Below are positions 25,615 through 34,473 of a stretch of DNA of 64,000 bases, piece by piece; within the stretch, counting starts at the first letter, position 1, and each line of letters begins with the position of its first letter. The notes under the pieces are model-generated. The model was not told the origin of the DNA. It saw only the letters and a program-made list of their open reading frames with translations, and did not search any database. The translations under genes were made by a program, and so were the position numbers. Source of the DNA: Christensenella sp964438705 (GTDB lineage Bacteria > Bacillota > Clostridia > Christensenellales > Christensenellaceae). The stretch covers positions 1 through 64,000 of the forward strand of contig CAYTKQ010000002.1 of the NCBI GenBank assembly GCA_964438705.1, given 5' to 3'.

Positions 25615-26577
25615 ATGCTAAAATATTTTGGCAAACGCCTGTTGGCGCTGATTCCAAAGCTTCTGCTCATTTCGCTGATCATATTCATCGGATTACAGCT
25701 TTTGCCGGGCGACGCGGTATCGAGGACCGTATCATCGGAAGTGTACGTGAATATGACGCCGGAGCAGTTGGATGCTTTGCGGGCGAGCCTCGGCCTCAAT
25801 GATCCGCTGCCCATCCAGTATTTCAAATGGCTGGGAGGAATATTGCAAGGGGATTTTGGATACAGCTTGGTTTCAGGCGGCAGTATCGCTGAAATGCTGG
25901 CGGCTCGATTGCCGGCAACGCTGGAATTGGTTGGATTGGGTATTGGGACCGCGACGATATTGGGCCTGCTTTTGGGATACCTCTCTGCGGTGAAGCAAAA
26001 CACGGCATTTGACTACACCTGTACAAGTATTGGCGTTTTGGGGGTTTCGGTGCCGGAGTTCTTTCTTGGCATGATGGCGATCGTTGTGTTTTCCCTTTAT
26101 CTGGGATGGTTTCCTACGGGAGGGCGAATGGCGCCGGGGCAGACGGGATTTTTCCAGCGAATACCATATATGGTTTTGCCGGTGTTGTGCCTCGCGGTAG
26201 AGTATATTGCTACGGCAATGCGCTTCACGCGGGGGGCGATGCTGGATGTGCTGAACAAAGACTATATTAAGACGGCACGAAGCAAGGGATTGAGTGAAAA
26301 TCAGATAAATTTCAGACACGGCTTCCGCAATGCCGTAATACCGGTCATTGTTGTGATTACGTTTCGGCTGCCGCTTTTGGTGGGAGGAACAGTCGTTATA
26401 GAGAGTGTATTTAACTATCCGGGCATGGGGAATATGCTGCTGTCGGCAATTTCTGGAAATGATATGCCAGTCGTTATGATTACCACTTTTATCATCGCCA
26501 TCGTTGTGCTTTTGGCCAGCATGGTCGCGGATATGGTGACAGCGTTGTTAGATCCGCGCGTTCGGCTGGGCCAGTAA
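25615..26577 (+). CDS. Opp/Dpp-type ABC transporter permease, DppB family
   Basis: A 320-residue membrane protein with six predicted helices. The N-terminal MLKYFGKRLLALIPKLLLISLIIF helix and the RGAMLDVLNKDYIKTARSKGLSENQI segment (EAA loop contacting the ATPases) are typical of DppB/OppB. The start ATG 25615 has AAAGGAGGA 6 nt upstream; an in-frame ATG at 25585 has none. It pairs with the next permease. Confidence 0.95.
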   Translation: MLKYFGKRLLALIPKLLLISLIIFIGLQLLPGDAVSRTVSSEVYVNMTPEQLDALRASLGLNDPLPIQYFKWLGGILQGDFGYSLVSGGSIAEMLAARLPATLELVGLGIGTATILGLLLGYLSAVKQNTAFDYTCTSIGVLGVSVPEFFLGMMAIVVFSLYLGWFPTGGRMAPGQTGFFQRIPYMVLPVLCLAVEYIATAMRFTRGAMLDVLNKDYIKTARSKGLSENQINFRHGFRNAVIPVIVVITFRLPLLVGGTVVIESVFNYPGMGNMLLSAISGNDMPVVMITTFIIAIVVLLASMVADMVTALLDPRVRLGQ

Positions 26578-26590
26578 GGAGGAATATCAC

Positions 26591-27478
26591 ATGAGCAATG
26601 CAGAAGCAATTCGAACGTCAAAACAATCAAAGCCTGTAAAATCCAGCCTCGCAAAGCGAAACATATACAAGTTTTTTACGAACAAATTGGCGATCGTCGG
26701 GTTGGCAATCGTGGGAACCATAGTCATTATGTCACTGCTTGCACCGGTGCTGACGCCGTATTCGGCGATAACCGTCGATCCCGCAAACCGTTTTTTACCG
26801 CCGTCGCCCGAGCATTGGCTGGGTACGGATCAGTTGGGGCGTGATTTGATGGCGCGCTTGCTATATGGCGGTCGCGTATCCATTTTTATCGGCGTTTCGA
26901 GCGCGCTGTGCTCCGCAGGGTTAGGATGTGTCGCGGGATGTGTATCGGGATATTTCGGAGGAAAGGTCGATACGGTGATCCTGTATATTTCGGAGATTTT
27001 CACGGTGTTCCCTCAGTTGCTGCTGGTACTGATATTGGTGGGGGTTTCCGGGCAAAACATGGCAAATCTGATTATCATATTCATGATAACCGGTTGGGTG
27101 GGCACGCATCGCGTGGTGCGCAGCAGAATTTTATCCCTTAAGGAAGAAACCTTTGTAGAGAGCTGCCGCGCAAATGGCATAGGCGGATTTTCCATCATGT
27201 TCCGGCATCTTTTGCCAAACACGATGGGACCGATCACCGTCAATGTAACGCTGATGACGGCGACCTATTTACTGCAGGAGTCGGCGCTTTCGTTTTTGGG
27301 CATGGGTGTGCCTACGGATATTCCGACATGGGGAAACATCATCAACGCGGCGCGAAGCCTGACCATTATCCAAAACAACCCGATTTTATGGATCGCTCCG
27401 GGTGTGTGCATTTGCTTGTTTGTTCTGGGGATCAACTTCTTTGGCGATGGACTGCGCGACGTACTGGATCCGACATAA
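26591..27478 (+). CDS. Opp/Dpp-type ABC transporter permease, DppC family
   Basis: A 295-residue membrane protein. An OppC N-terminal domain (KRNIYKFFTNKLAIVGLAIV) is followed by SPEHWLGTDQLGRDLMARLLYGGRVS and the EAA loop near VESCRANGIGGFSIMFRHLLPN. The final helix ends FGDGLRDVLDPT, the near-universal C-terminus of this family. The RBS AAGGAGGAA lies inside the 13-bp gap from the previous gene. Confidence 0.95.
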   Translation: MSNAEAIRTSKQSKPVKSSLAKRNIYKFFTNKLAIVGLAIVGTIVIMSLLAPVLTPYSAITVDPANRFLPPSPEHWLGTDQLGRDLMARLLYGGRVSIFIGVSSALCSAGLGCVAGCVSGYFGGKVDTVILYISEIFTVFPQLLLVLILVGVSGQNMANLIIIFMITGWVGTHRVVRSRILSLKEETFVESCRANGIGGFSIMFRHLLPNTMGPITVNVTLMTATYLLQESALSFLGMGVPTDIPTWGNIINAARSLTIIQNNPILWIAPGVCICLFVLGINFFGDGLRDVLDPT

Positions 27479-27491
27479 AAAGGGGGCAATC

Positions 27492-28493
27492 ATGGACAAC
27501 AATATAGTGCTGCGGGTGAAAAACCTGCAAACAAAGTTTAAAGTCGGAAAGCGTATGGTACACGCGGTAAACGACGTTAGTTTTGAACTGAAACGCGGCA
27601 CAACACTGGGAATCGTAGGGGAATCCGGGTGTGGAAAGAGTGCGACGGCGCATTCCATCATGCAGCTTTTGCCCAAGGCGGGCAGCATAACGAGAGGAAG
27701 CGTTGAGTATTTTGACGGACAAGAGACGCTGGATATCACAGCCTATAAAAAAAACAGCAAGGAAATACGCGCGATTCGCGGAAAAGATATTTCCATGATT
27801 TTTCAGGACCCGATGTCTGCGCTGAATCCGGTCTATACCATCGGCAGGCAAATTGCGGAGAATCTGAATCAGCACGAGCAGCTTTCCAAAGAGGAGAGCC
27901 GCGTGCGCGTAGTCAATATGCTCAAGGAGCTGGGCATTCCGATTCCGGAGAAGCGCTACGACGAATATCCGCATCAGTTTTCCGGCGGGATGCGGCAAAG
28001 GGTGATGATCGGAATCGCGATGATTTGCAATCCAAATATCTTGATTGCGGACGAGCCGACCACAGCGCTCGATGTAACCATTCAAGCGCAGATATTAGAG
28101 CTGATGAAGGAAATGCAAAAGGAGCATGGAACATCCGTGATCATGATCACGCATAATATGGGGATCGTAGCAGAAGTGTGCGACGAAGTCGCGGTGATGT
28201 ATATGGGGCGTGTTGTGGAGTATGGCACGTTAAAGCAGATATTTGAAGCGCCGCTGCATCCATATACGAAGGCATTGCTGAAATCTGTTCCAATTCTGGG
28301 GATCGGCAAGGAAAACAAGCTGGCGTCTATCCGCGGTGCAACGCCGGATGCGTCGGAGGAATTTGACCATTGCGAGTTTGCGGAGCGCTGTGATTGCGTG
28401 ATGGAGCACTGCAAGCAGGCGCTGCCGCATGACAAGGCAATGGAAGACGGACATCGTGTCAGATGCTTCCTATACGAAAAGGAGGGGTGCTAA
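27492..28493 (+). CDS. Opp/Dpp-type ABC transporter ATPase, DppD family
   Basis: A 333-residue ATPase with Walker A GESGCGKSATAHS (about residues 43-55), Q-loop IFQDPMSALNP, signature FSGGMRQRVMI, Walker B ILIADEPTTALD and the switch His in ITHNMG. The C-terminal oligopeptide-transporter domain has the four-cysteine pattern CEFAERCDCVMEHC that in related ATPases can hold an iron-sulfur cluster. The start at 27492 follows AAGGGGGCAATC. It works as a heterodimer with the next gene. Confidence 0.95.
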   Translation: MDNNIVLRVKNLQTKFKVGKRMVHAVNDVSFELKRGTTLGIVGESGCGKSATAHSIMQLLPKAGSITRGSVEYFDGQETLDITAYKKNSKEIRAIRGKDISMIFQDPMSALNPVYTIGRQIAENLNQHEQLSKEESRVRVVNMLKELGIPIPEKRYDEYPHQFSGGMRQRVMIGIAMICNPNILIADEPTTALDVTIQAQILELMKEMQKEHGTSVIMITHNMGIVAEVCDEVAVMYMGRVVEYGTLKQIFEAPLHPYTKALLKSVPILGIGKENKLASIRGATPDASEEFDHCEFAERCDCVMEHCKQALPHDKAMEDGHRVRCFLYEKEGC

Positions 28494-28494
28494 A

Positions 28495-29520
28495 ATGGCA
28501 GATACAAGAAACGAGACACCTCTCTTAACGCTCAATCATTTGCAAAAATATTACCCTGTTACGGAGGGCGCGTTTAAGAAGGTGGTGGGGTATGTCAAAG
28601 CGGTGGACGACGTCAGCATTGATGTATACAAGGGTGAGACGCTGGGGGTGGTGGGTGAATCCGGCTGCGGGAAAACGACGCTTGGCAAATGTGTGGTGCG
28701 CCTGCATCAGCCCACAGGCGGTGAGATGCTTTTGCGGCAAGAGGATGGAAGCATGACCGATTTGCTTGCACTCAGCAAACAGGAAAGTTTTGCGGCGCGG
28801 CGGCGGATTCAAATGGTATTTCAAGACCCGTTTGCGTCGCTGAACCCGACGATGAATATTTATAAGGCGTTCGACGAGCCGATGAAAATCCACAATATGG
28901 GCACCAAAGATCAGCGCAGGGAGCTGATTGCGGCGATCTTAAAGACGGTTAATTTGCAGCCGGATTACATGTACCGCTTTCCGCATGAGTTTTCCGGCGG
29001 ACAGCGCCAGCGCATCTGCATCGCGAAAGCGCTCGTGATGAATCCGGAAATCATTGTGTGCGATGAGCCGGTGAGCGCGCTGGATGTATCCATTCAGGCA
29101 CAGGTGATGAACCTGATGCGCGCGTTGCAAAAGCAATATGATCTGACATACATGTTCATCGCGCATGATCTGTCCGTTGTACAGTATATGAGCGACAGGA
29201 TCGCGGTGATGTATCTTGGCAAGGTCATGGAGATGGCCGATGCGGATGAGCTGACAAATTTCAAGGCGCATCCATATACGGAAGCGCTTCTTTCCGCAGT
29301 GCCGATTCCCAAGCTTGGCGCGAAGAAAGATCGCATTTTGCTGAAGGGGGATGTCCCGTCGCCGGTGAATCCGCCGGAGGGATGCAGGTTTCACCCGCGC
29401 TGCGCAAAAGCAATCGATATTTGCGGCAGGCAAGAGCCGACGCTTTTGCCGCTGAAGGGGAGGCCCAAGCATCTGGTGGCCTGTCATCTGGCGGACTGCG
29501 AAACGCAGGAAACGAAATAA
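28495..29520 (+). CDS. Opp/Dpp-type ABC transporter ATPase, DppF family
   Basis: A 341-residue ATPase with Walker A GESGCGKTTLGK (about 57-68), signature FSGGQRQRICIA, Walker B IIVCDEPVSALD and the switch His in IAHDLS. The N-terminal LQKYYPVTEGAFKKVVGYVKAVDDVS is the DppF-type extension. The C-terminal Cys pattern is CRFHPRCAKAIDIC. GGAGGGG lies just before the previous stop and only one base separates the two genes, so translation is coupled. Confidence 0.95.
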   Translation: MADTRNETPLLTLNHLQKYYPVTEGAFKKVVGYVKAVDDVSIDVYKGETLGVVGESGCGKTTLGKCVVRLHQPTGGEMLLRQEDGSMTDLLALSKQESFAARRRIQMVFQDPFASLNPTMNIYKAFDEPMKIHNMGTKDQRRELIAAILKTVNLQPDYMYRFPHEFSGGQRQRICIAKALVMNPEIIVCDEPVSALDVSIQAQVMNLMRALQKQYDLTYMFIAHDLSVVQYMSDRIAVMYLGKVMEMADADELTNFKAHPYTEALLSAVPIPKLGAKKDRILLKGDVPSPVNPPEGCRFHPRCAKAIDICGRQEPTLLPLKGRPKHLVACHLADCETQETK

Positions 29521-29555
29521 CAGGCCGCTGTAAAAAAATCGAGGAGGGAAGACAT

Positions 29556-30011
29556 TTGGTATTGGACAGAATAGAAAACATCGAGAATTATTACGGCATG
29601 AATGCGGGGGTGGATCGCGCGTTGGATTTTGTTCGAACGTGCGCGCAAACAATGGATATTACACAAAACTACGATTTGGGAAATGGTGTTCGCGCTTTTT
29701 GCTTATCCTATCAGCCGGTTGCGCCGGAATATGGTTCTATGGAAGCGCACAGGCAATATATCGATGTTATGTTTGTCAAAAGCGGAAATGAGCAAATCGG
29801 CTACAAGCCGCTCAGCGAGCTTAAAAATGTAACGCAGGGGTACTCTGCGGAGCAGGATGTACTGCTCGCGCGTGAAACGGACGCAGCTATTTTGGAATTT
29901 TCTCAGGGCAGTTTTGCGATCTGGTTTCCGCAGGATGCGCACATGCCCGGCATTTCGATGGATACGGAGCAAGTGGTGGAGCGCGTAATGGTGAAGGTCC
30001 CGGTCGGCTGA
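29556..30011 (+). CDS. YhcH/YjgK/YiaL family protein (sugar-processing cupin)
   Basis: A 151-residue protein of the family formerly called DUF386, double-stranded beta-helix proteins found with sialic acid, galactoside and ketogulonate genes. Some members act on sugar anomers or are needed for alkyl glycoside use. The segment EAHRQYIDVMFVKSGNEQIGY (about 60-80) is the family signature, with His, Glu and Asp as metal ligand candidates, and FPQDAHMPG (about 129) supplies the second His. The start is taken as TTG 29556, 7 nt after GAGGAGGG; no ATG is well placed. Confidence 0.85.
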   Translation: MVLDRIENIENYYGMNAGVDRALDFVRTCAQTMDITQNYDLGNGVRAFCLSYQPVAPEYGSMEAHRQYIDVMFVKSGNEQIGYKPLSELKNVTQGYSAEQDVLLARETDAAILEFSQGSFAIWFPQDAHMPGISMDTEQVVERVMVKVPVG

Positions 30012-30047
30012 GGGCAGGGAAAAATAAAGAACGGGGTGCTTTTTCAG

Positions 30048-30974
30048 ATGAAACAATGTGTGGTGAATGGGAAACCGCTGTCGAATTTCACGTTGGGTAC
30101 GGTGCAGTTGGGGGTGAATTACGGAATTGCAAACAACGCGGGAAAACCGAGCCGTGAAAAAAGCTTTGAAATGCTGCGTGCGGCGCTTGCGGCGGGTGTT
30201 ACATCACTGGATACCGCAAGCGCATATGGAGATGCGGAAGATGTGCTGGGCATGTTTTTTGCGCGGGAGCAGCTCGATGAGGCGCCCTTTGTTACCACAA
30301 AGTTTATTGCCGAAAGAGAAAACCCGGCACAGTCTGTGTGCGATTCCTTAAACGCCTCGCTCAAAAAACTACAAATTTCAAGCGTGGATGCTTTTTTGAT
30401 GCATCGCTGGGCGGATATGGAACAATATGGGGAGGCTGTGCCGGACACTTTGGCGGCGCTTGCGCAGGAAGGAAAAATCGGCGTTTATGGGCCCTCGGTC
30501 TATCGGCCGGAAGAAATCGATATCATGTTCGAAAATCCGGGATATCAAGCGATTCAGATCCCCATGAATCTGTTCGACCAGAAGCTGATCCACATGGGGT
30601 ATTTGGATGAAATGAAACAACGGGGTATTACAGTGTTTGTGCGCAGCGTGTTTTTGCAGGGGCTGTTTTTTTTGGAGCCGGATGAAATAAGAGATCCGCT
30701 GCTCATCGAAGCGGCGGTACCGCATCTGTCTGCATTGCGGCGTATGGCGGAGCAGGAAAACATGTCGGTCGCGCAGTTTGCGATTTCGTTCATCCGCGAT
30801 ATCCCGGGCGTGACCAGCTTGGTTTTGGGGGCAGATACACCGGCGCAGATACAGGAAAACGTCGCGTTGATGGAAGGGCCCGCGATTTCTGAAGCAGTAC
30901 GCAAAGAGGCGGCGGAACGGTTTCGTCATGTGGATATGGAAAAAATCATGAGCGTTTTGAGCCGCGGAAAATAA
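30048..30974 (+). CDS. Aldo/keto reductase
   Basis: A 308-residue TIM-barrel oxidoreductase using NAD(P)H. The catalytic tetrad is visible: Asp and Tyr in DTASAYGDAE (about 51-60), Lys in VTTKF and His in DAFLMHRW. The barrel end VTSLVLGADTPAQIQENV is the cofactor-phosphate region. The start chosen is ATG 30048, with GGGGTG 9 nt upstream; GTG 30036 is possible. Within this operon it could reduce a short aldehyde such as lactaldehyde made by the HpcH-type aldolase, or act on a keto sugar. This is inference from neighbours. Confidence 0.88.
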   Translation: MKQCVVNGKPLSNFTLGTVQLGVNYGIANNAGKPSREKSFEMLRAALAAGVTSLDTASAYGDAEDVLGMFFAREQLDEAPFVTTKFIAERENPAQSVCDSLNASLKKLQISSVDAFLMHRWADMEQYGEAVPDTLAALAQEGKIGVYGPSVYRPEEIDIMFENPGYQAIQIPMNLFDQKLIHMGYLDEMKQRGITVFVRSVFLQGLFFLEPDEIRDPLLIEAAVPHLSALRRMAEQENMSVAQFAISFIRDIPGVTSLVLGADTPAQIQENVALMEGPAISEAVRKEAAERFRHVDMEKIMSVLSRGK

Positions 30975-31002
30975 TTCCAAACAATATAAGAGGTGAAGAG
31001 GC

Positions 31003-31962
31003 ATGTGGCCACTGGGAGATCGACCGATCAAAATTGGAATGTTGGGCTTTACTGAGGGAAACGGACATCCGTATTCGTGGAGTGCAATGTTCAATGGGTA
31101 TGACGCGGATGCGATGTGCGGATGCGGCTTCCCGGCGATACCGGAGTATCTTGGACTTCAGCCCGCGCATACAATGGCAAACAAAAATGCGCGCGTGACG
31201 CACGTCTGTTGTACAGGGTTTGCGGAACGCGCGGAAGCAAAGAAAATTGCGCAGGCGGCAAAAATTGAGCATGTGGTCAGTCGCCCCACCGATATGATCG
31301 GGCAGGTGGACGCGGTGATTGTCGCAACAGACATTGGCGCAGAGCATGCGGAGCGCTGCCGCCCGTTTGTTGAGGCAGGAATTCCAATGTTTGTGGATAA
31401 GCCGCTGGTTGATTGTGAGCGGGATTTACAGCAGTTTGTAAAATGGCATGATGCGGGCGCGAAGTTTATTTCGTCATCCTCGATGCGCTACACAAAGGAG
31501 CTGGAGCCGTTCTACCAAAATCATTACGAGCTTGGCAGGCTCATGTATATTTGCCAGCCGATGCCCAAGAAGTATGAAACATACGGGATCCACGCGCTGG
31601 AGGCGATGTATCCATTGCTGGGAGCCGGATTTGAATGGGTGCAAAACACCGGAACGTATGAACGCGCGATGGTGCATTTGTATCATGAGAGCGGCTGCTA
31701 TGTCGATATTCCCATGGGCATCGGTATGTGCGGGGGCAAAACGCTGATATTGGGGAGCGCGGGCAAACGCTGCATCGACGGGGGCGACAGCTATTACAGC
31801 TTTAAAAAGCAGTTGGATTTGTTTGTGGAGTGGCTGCGCACGGGTGTGGAGCCTGTGCCCTTCGCGGACACGGTGGAGCTCATGAAGCTCGTGATCGCCG
31901 GTTTGCGAAGCAGGGAAGAAGACGGCAGGCGTGTGATGCTTTCAGAGATCAAGGAGCGATAA
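31003..31962 (+). CDS. Gfo/Idh/MocA family oxidoreductase
   Basis: A 319-residue NAD(P)-dependent sugar or cyclitol oxidoreductase. The N-terminal Rossmann start IKIGMLGFTEGNGHPYSW (about 9-26) departs from the usual GxGxxG, having GFTEGNG. The family motif EKP appears as VDKPLVD (about 131), and the C-terminal alpha/beta domain carries YGIHALEAMYPLLG, where the His is the usual catalytic residue. Members often oxidise a sugar hydroxyl to a keto group to allow elimination or epimerisation. It overlaps no neighbour, but the following gene's RBS lies in its last codons. Confidence 0.88.
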   Translation: MWPLGDRPIKIGMLGFTEGNGHPYSWSAMFNGYDADAMCGCGFPAIPEYLGLQPAHTMANKNARVTHVCCTGFAERAEAKKIAQAAKIEHVVSRPTDMIGQVDAVIVATDIGAEHAERCRPFVEAGIPMFVDKPLVDCERDLQQFVKWHDAGAKFISSSSMRYTKELEPFYQNHYELGRLMYICQPMPKKYETYGIHALEAMYPLLGAGFEWVQNTGTYERAMVHLYHESGCYVDIPMGIGMCGGKTLILGSAGKRCIDGGDSYYSFKKQLDLFVEWLRTGVEPVPFADTVELMKLVIAGLRSREEDGRRVMLSEIKER

Positions 31963-31965
31963 AAT

Positions 31966-32754
31966 ATGAAAAACAAAATCATGGAAAAATTCTCGCTGGA
32001 TGGCAAAAAGGCGCTGGTGAATGCGCCGGAAAACGAGTTTGCGCCGGAAGCCGTAGAGGGACTTGTTGCGGCGGGCGCGACGGTTTGGTTGTGCGGCGCA
32101 GACGAAGCGGCGATGGATGCGATGGAAAAAGAAATAGAAGGTATCGCAGGCGTTTTTGCGTATCGGCAAAGCGATGACGCTGCCGCAAAAATGTTTGTTG
32201 AAGCCGTGGAAAAGGAAATGGGGCATGTGGATATCTTCGTGGATGCGTCCGCAGAGGTTGTGCAATCCGGATGGATGCAGGATTATGACCTAATCGAGCA
32301 GACCGTACACCACAATCAGGTGGGGTTTATTATGACGGTGAAACACATCGGGCTGCTGATGGAAAAACATGGCGGCGGAAGCATGATTTTCCTGTCGGAT
32401 TACGGCGCGCTGGTGGGGTATGATGTGCACAACTACGTAAAGGACAGTCCGGCGTTTCACAAGGATTTTTCACTGATGAGCGGATTTATGCGCGGGATGT
32501 ATGTGAACTATGCGCGGCAGGCGGCGGGGTATCTCGGAACGTTCGGTGCGCGCTGCAATGTGCTCGCGGTCGCGCCTTTGCAAGGATGCGTGAAGGCAGG
32601 ATTTCTCGAAGATCATTTTATCGGGCACGCGCATATCAAGCGCATGACAACGGCAGAAGACGTTGCGGCGGCGGTGGTATTTCTCGCAAGCGACGCATCC
32701 GCTTACATTACAGGCGTTACGCTGCCGGTGGACGGCGGGTATACCGCAAAATAG
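31966..32754 (+). CDS. Degenerate SDR-family protein lacking cofactor and catalytic motifs
   Basis: A 262-residue short-chain dehydrogenase fold without its active site. Where TGxxxGxG should be, it reads VNAPENEFAPE (about residues 17-27). NNAG is replaced by DASAE. Aligned on the following SG with the next gene, Tyr-x-x-x-Lys becomes D-F-S-L-M. The C-terminal LASDASAYITGVTLPVDGGYT, which forms the dimer interface of SDRs, is fully kept. The frame is open, with an RBS (AAGGAGCG) in the previous gene, so this is not simple decay. It most likely forms a heteromer with the canonical SDR encoded next, as BbsC does with BbsD in anaerobic toluene degradation. Confidence 0.85.
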   Translation: MKNKIMEKFSLDGKKALVNAPENEFAPEAVEGLVAAGATVWLCGADEAAMDAMEKEIEGIAGVFAYRQSDDAAAKMFVEAVEKEMGHVDIFVDASAEVVQSGWMQDYDLIEQTVHHNQVGFIMTVKHIGLLMEKHGGGSMIFLSDYGALVGYDVHNYVKDSPAFHKDFSLMSGFMRGMYVNYARQAAGYLGTFGARCNVLAVAPLQGCVKAGFLEDHFIGHAHIKRMTTAEDVAAAVVFLASDASAYITGVTLPVDGGYTAK

Positions 32755-32807
32755 GATGCAAAGCGGAGCAAGGTTTTTGACTGCAAAGAAAGGCGGGGCA
32801 GTAAGAT

Positions 32808-33608
32808 ATGAATGTAAATGAATATTTTTCCATGAAGGGAAAGGTAGCGGTCATCACGGGCGGTGAGCGGATGTATGGGCGCGACTGTTCGGAAGCGTTG
32901 GCGGAGGGCGGGGCAAAGCTTTATATGGCGTGTCCGTTCGTTGACGCAGCGGAAGAAACGGCGGGCGAGCTGCGCGCGGCAGGAGCGGAGGTGGAAGTGA
33001 TCCGCTACAGTCAGGATGATCCGCAATCGATGGAAAACTTGGTGCAAACGGTCGTGAAGAAAGAGGGTAGAATCGATGTTTTTATCAATGCGTGCCGCGT
33101 GCTGCCAAAAGGTGCGTCCGGCTGGTTTCAGGAAAGCGAGGGGATCGAGTTTGCGATGCGTGTGAATTCTGCGGGAATGCTTTATGTAACACAGCTGGTG
33201 GGAGAACAAATGATTGGGCAGGGCGGAGGTTCCATCATCAATTTTGGCTCTATGATGGGGCTTGTCGGAGTTGAAAAGCATAATTATGACGGGGAGAACC
33301 CGCCCATGGGCGCGGATGCGTACGCGCACGATTATGCAGTAAATAAATCAGGAATCATTGCTTGGACACGTCACGCGGCAAGCTATTACGGACAGTACAA
33401 TGTGCGGGTCAACACACTGTGCCCGGGCGGACTCGAGAGTGACCGTACGTCGAAAATCTTTATGCAAAATTACGCGAATCATACGCAGCTCGGGCGCTTG
33501 GCGGTTCGAGGAGATGTAAAAGGCGCAATATTATTTTTGGCATCCGACGCGTCTGCATATTTCACGGGCCTTGCAATACCGGTAGACGGCGGATATACCT
33601 GCATTTAA
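32808..33608 (+). CDS. Short-chain dehydrogenase/reductase (catalytic partner)
   Basis: A 266-residue SDR with the expected parts: cofactor motif ITGGERMYG (about 16-24), catalytic Ser in NFGSMMG, and Tyr/Lys in DYAVNKSG (about 178-185). NNAG is replaced by NACRV. The C-terminus is LASDASAYFTGLAIPVDGGYT, nearly identical to the end of the preceding pseudo-SDR. A 12-15 residue insertion (EKHNYDGENPPMGADAYAH) lies between Ser and Tyr, as in several sugar-acid dehydrogenases. A keto/hydroxy interconversion of a sugar acid before aldol cleavage by the next gene is a reasonable inference. Confidence 0.9.
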   Translation: MNVNEYFSMKGKVAVITGGERMYGRDCSEALAEGGAKLYMACPFVDAAEETAGELRAAGAEVEVIRYSQDDPQSMENLVQTVVKKEGRIDVFINACRVLPKGASGWFQESEGIEFAMRVNSAGMLYVTQLVGEQMIGQGGGSIINFGSMMGLVGVEKHNYDGENPPMGADAYAHDYAVNKSGIIAWTRHAASYYGQYNVRVNTLCPGGLESDRTSKIFMQNYANHTQLGRLAVRGDVKGAILFLASDASAYFTGLAIPVDGGYTCI

Positions 33609-33638
33609 AAAGACAATACAAAATAAGGAGAAAGACAG

Positions 33639-34421
33639 ATGTATAATATGAGACCGAGCGTTGTGCTCGAGAAATTGCGTTTAGGAAAGATAGCGACATG
33701 CACGAAGCTCAACCTTGCAGACCCCCGCGCGGCTGAAATTGCGGCGCTTTGCGGGTTCGACTGTGTTTGGCCCGATATGGAGCATGTGCCAAACGATATG
33801 CGCGACATTGAAAACATTATCCGCGCGGCAAAAGCGGAAAATGTGGATTGCCTTTGTCGTGTGATGCGCGGTCCGTATAACCACCTGATCCGCCCGCTGG
33901 AGGCGGACGCCGCGGGAATTATGGTTCCGCATGTAATGAGTGAAGCGGACGCGCGTGAGGTGGCGCACTTTGCAAAATTCCACCCGATCGGCAGGCGCCC
34001 GATCGATGGAGGCAATGCGGACGGGAAATATTGTCTGGTGGAGGACAGCGATTATATGGAGCAAGCCAATCATGAACGATTTGTATGTATACAAATTGAA
34101 GATCCGGAACCGATGAACGAATTAGACGCAATTTGCCAAGTGCCGGGAATCGATATGATTTTCTTTGGGCCGGCAGATTTTTCTCAGGGGGTTGGACTTC
34201 CGCATCAATATGATGATCCAAAGATTGTGCGGGCCTCCGAGCGTGTGGCCGAAACTGCGCGCAAATACGGAAAATTTGCGGGAACGGTTGCGGGCGTAGG
34301 TAATTTTGATGCGATGGTCGACCGTGGATACCAGTTTTTGGCGGTTGGCGCGGATGTGGTCGCGCTGTGGGTGTATTGGAAAGACATCGTGGAAAAGATC
34401 AGCGGTCGTATGGCAATCTAG
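33639..34421 (+). CDS. HpcH/HpaI family aldolase
   Basis: A 260-residue TIM-barrel class II aldolase that cleaves 2-keto-3-deoxy or 4-hydroxy-2-oxo acids to pyruvate and an aldehyde. Metal ligands are Glu in VCIQIEDPE (about 151) and Asp in FFGPADFSQG (about 177). The segment GFDCVWPDMEHVPND holds the catalytic Asp/Glu region, and HVMSEADAREVAHFAKFHPIGRRP the substrate-binding Arg. Relatives include 2-keto-3-deoxy-L-rhamnonate aldolase. The sequence does not fix the substrate. The preceding two SDR genes suggest that it cleaves their product. RBS AAGGAGAAAG. Confidence 0.88.
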   Translation: MYNMRPSVVLEKLRLGKIATCTKLNLADPRAAEIAALCGFDCVWPDMEHVPNDMRDIENIIRAAKAENVDCLCRVMRGPYNHLIRPLEADAAGIMVPHVMSEADAREVAHFAKFHPIGRRPIDGGNADGKYCLVEDSDYMEQANHERFVCIQIEDPEPMNELDAICQVPGIDMIFFGPADFSQGVGLPHQYDDPKIVRASERVAETARKYGKFAGTVAGVGNFDAMVDRGYQFLAVGADVVALWVYWKDIVEKISGRMAI

Positions 34422-34473
34422 CGTGTTGAAGGAGAAGGACGCAGAAAATAAAAATCGGGAAGTGAGGAAGAAA

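Noticed and set aside
34081..34101. TTGTATGTATACAAA-like palindrome resembling the GntR sites
   Set aside because: It is inside the coding sequence of the HpcH/HpaI aldolase with imperfect spacing; a chance match is likely.
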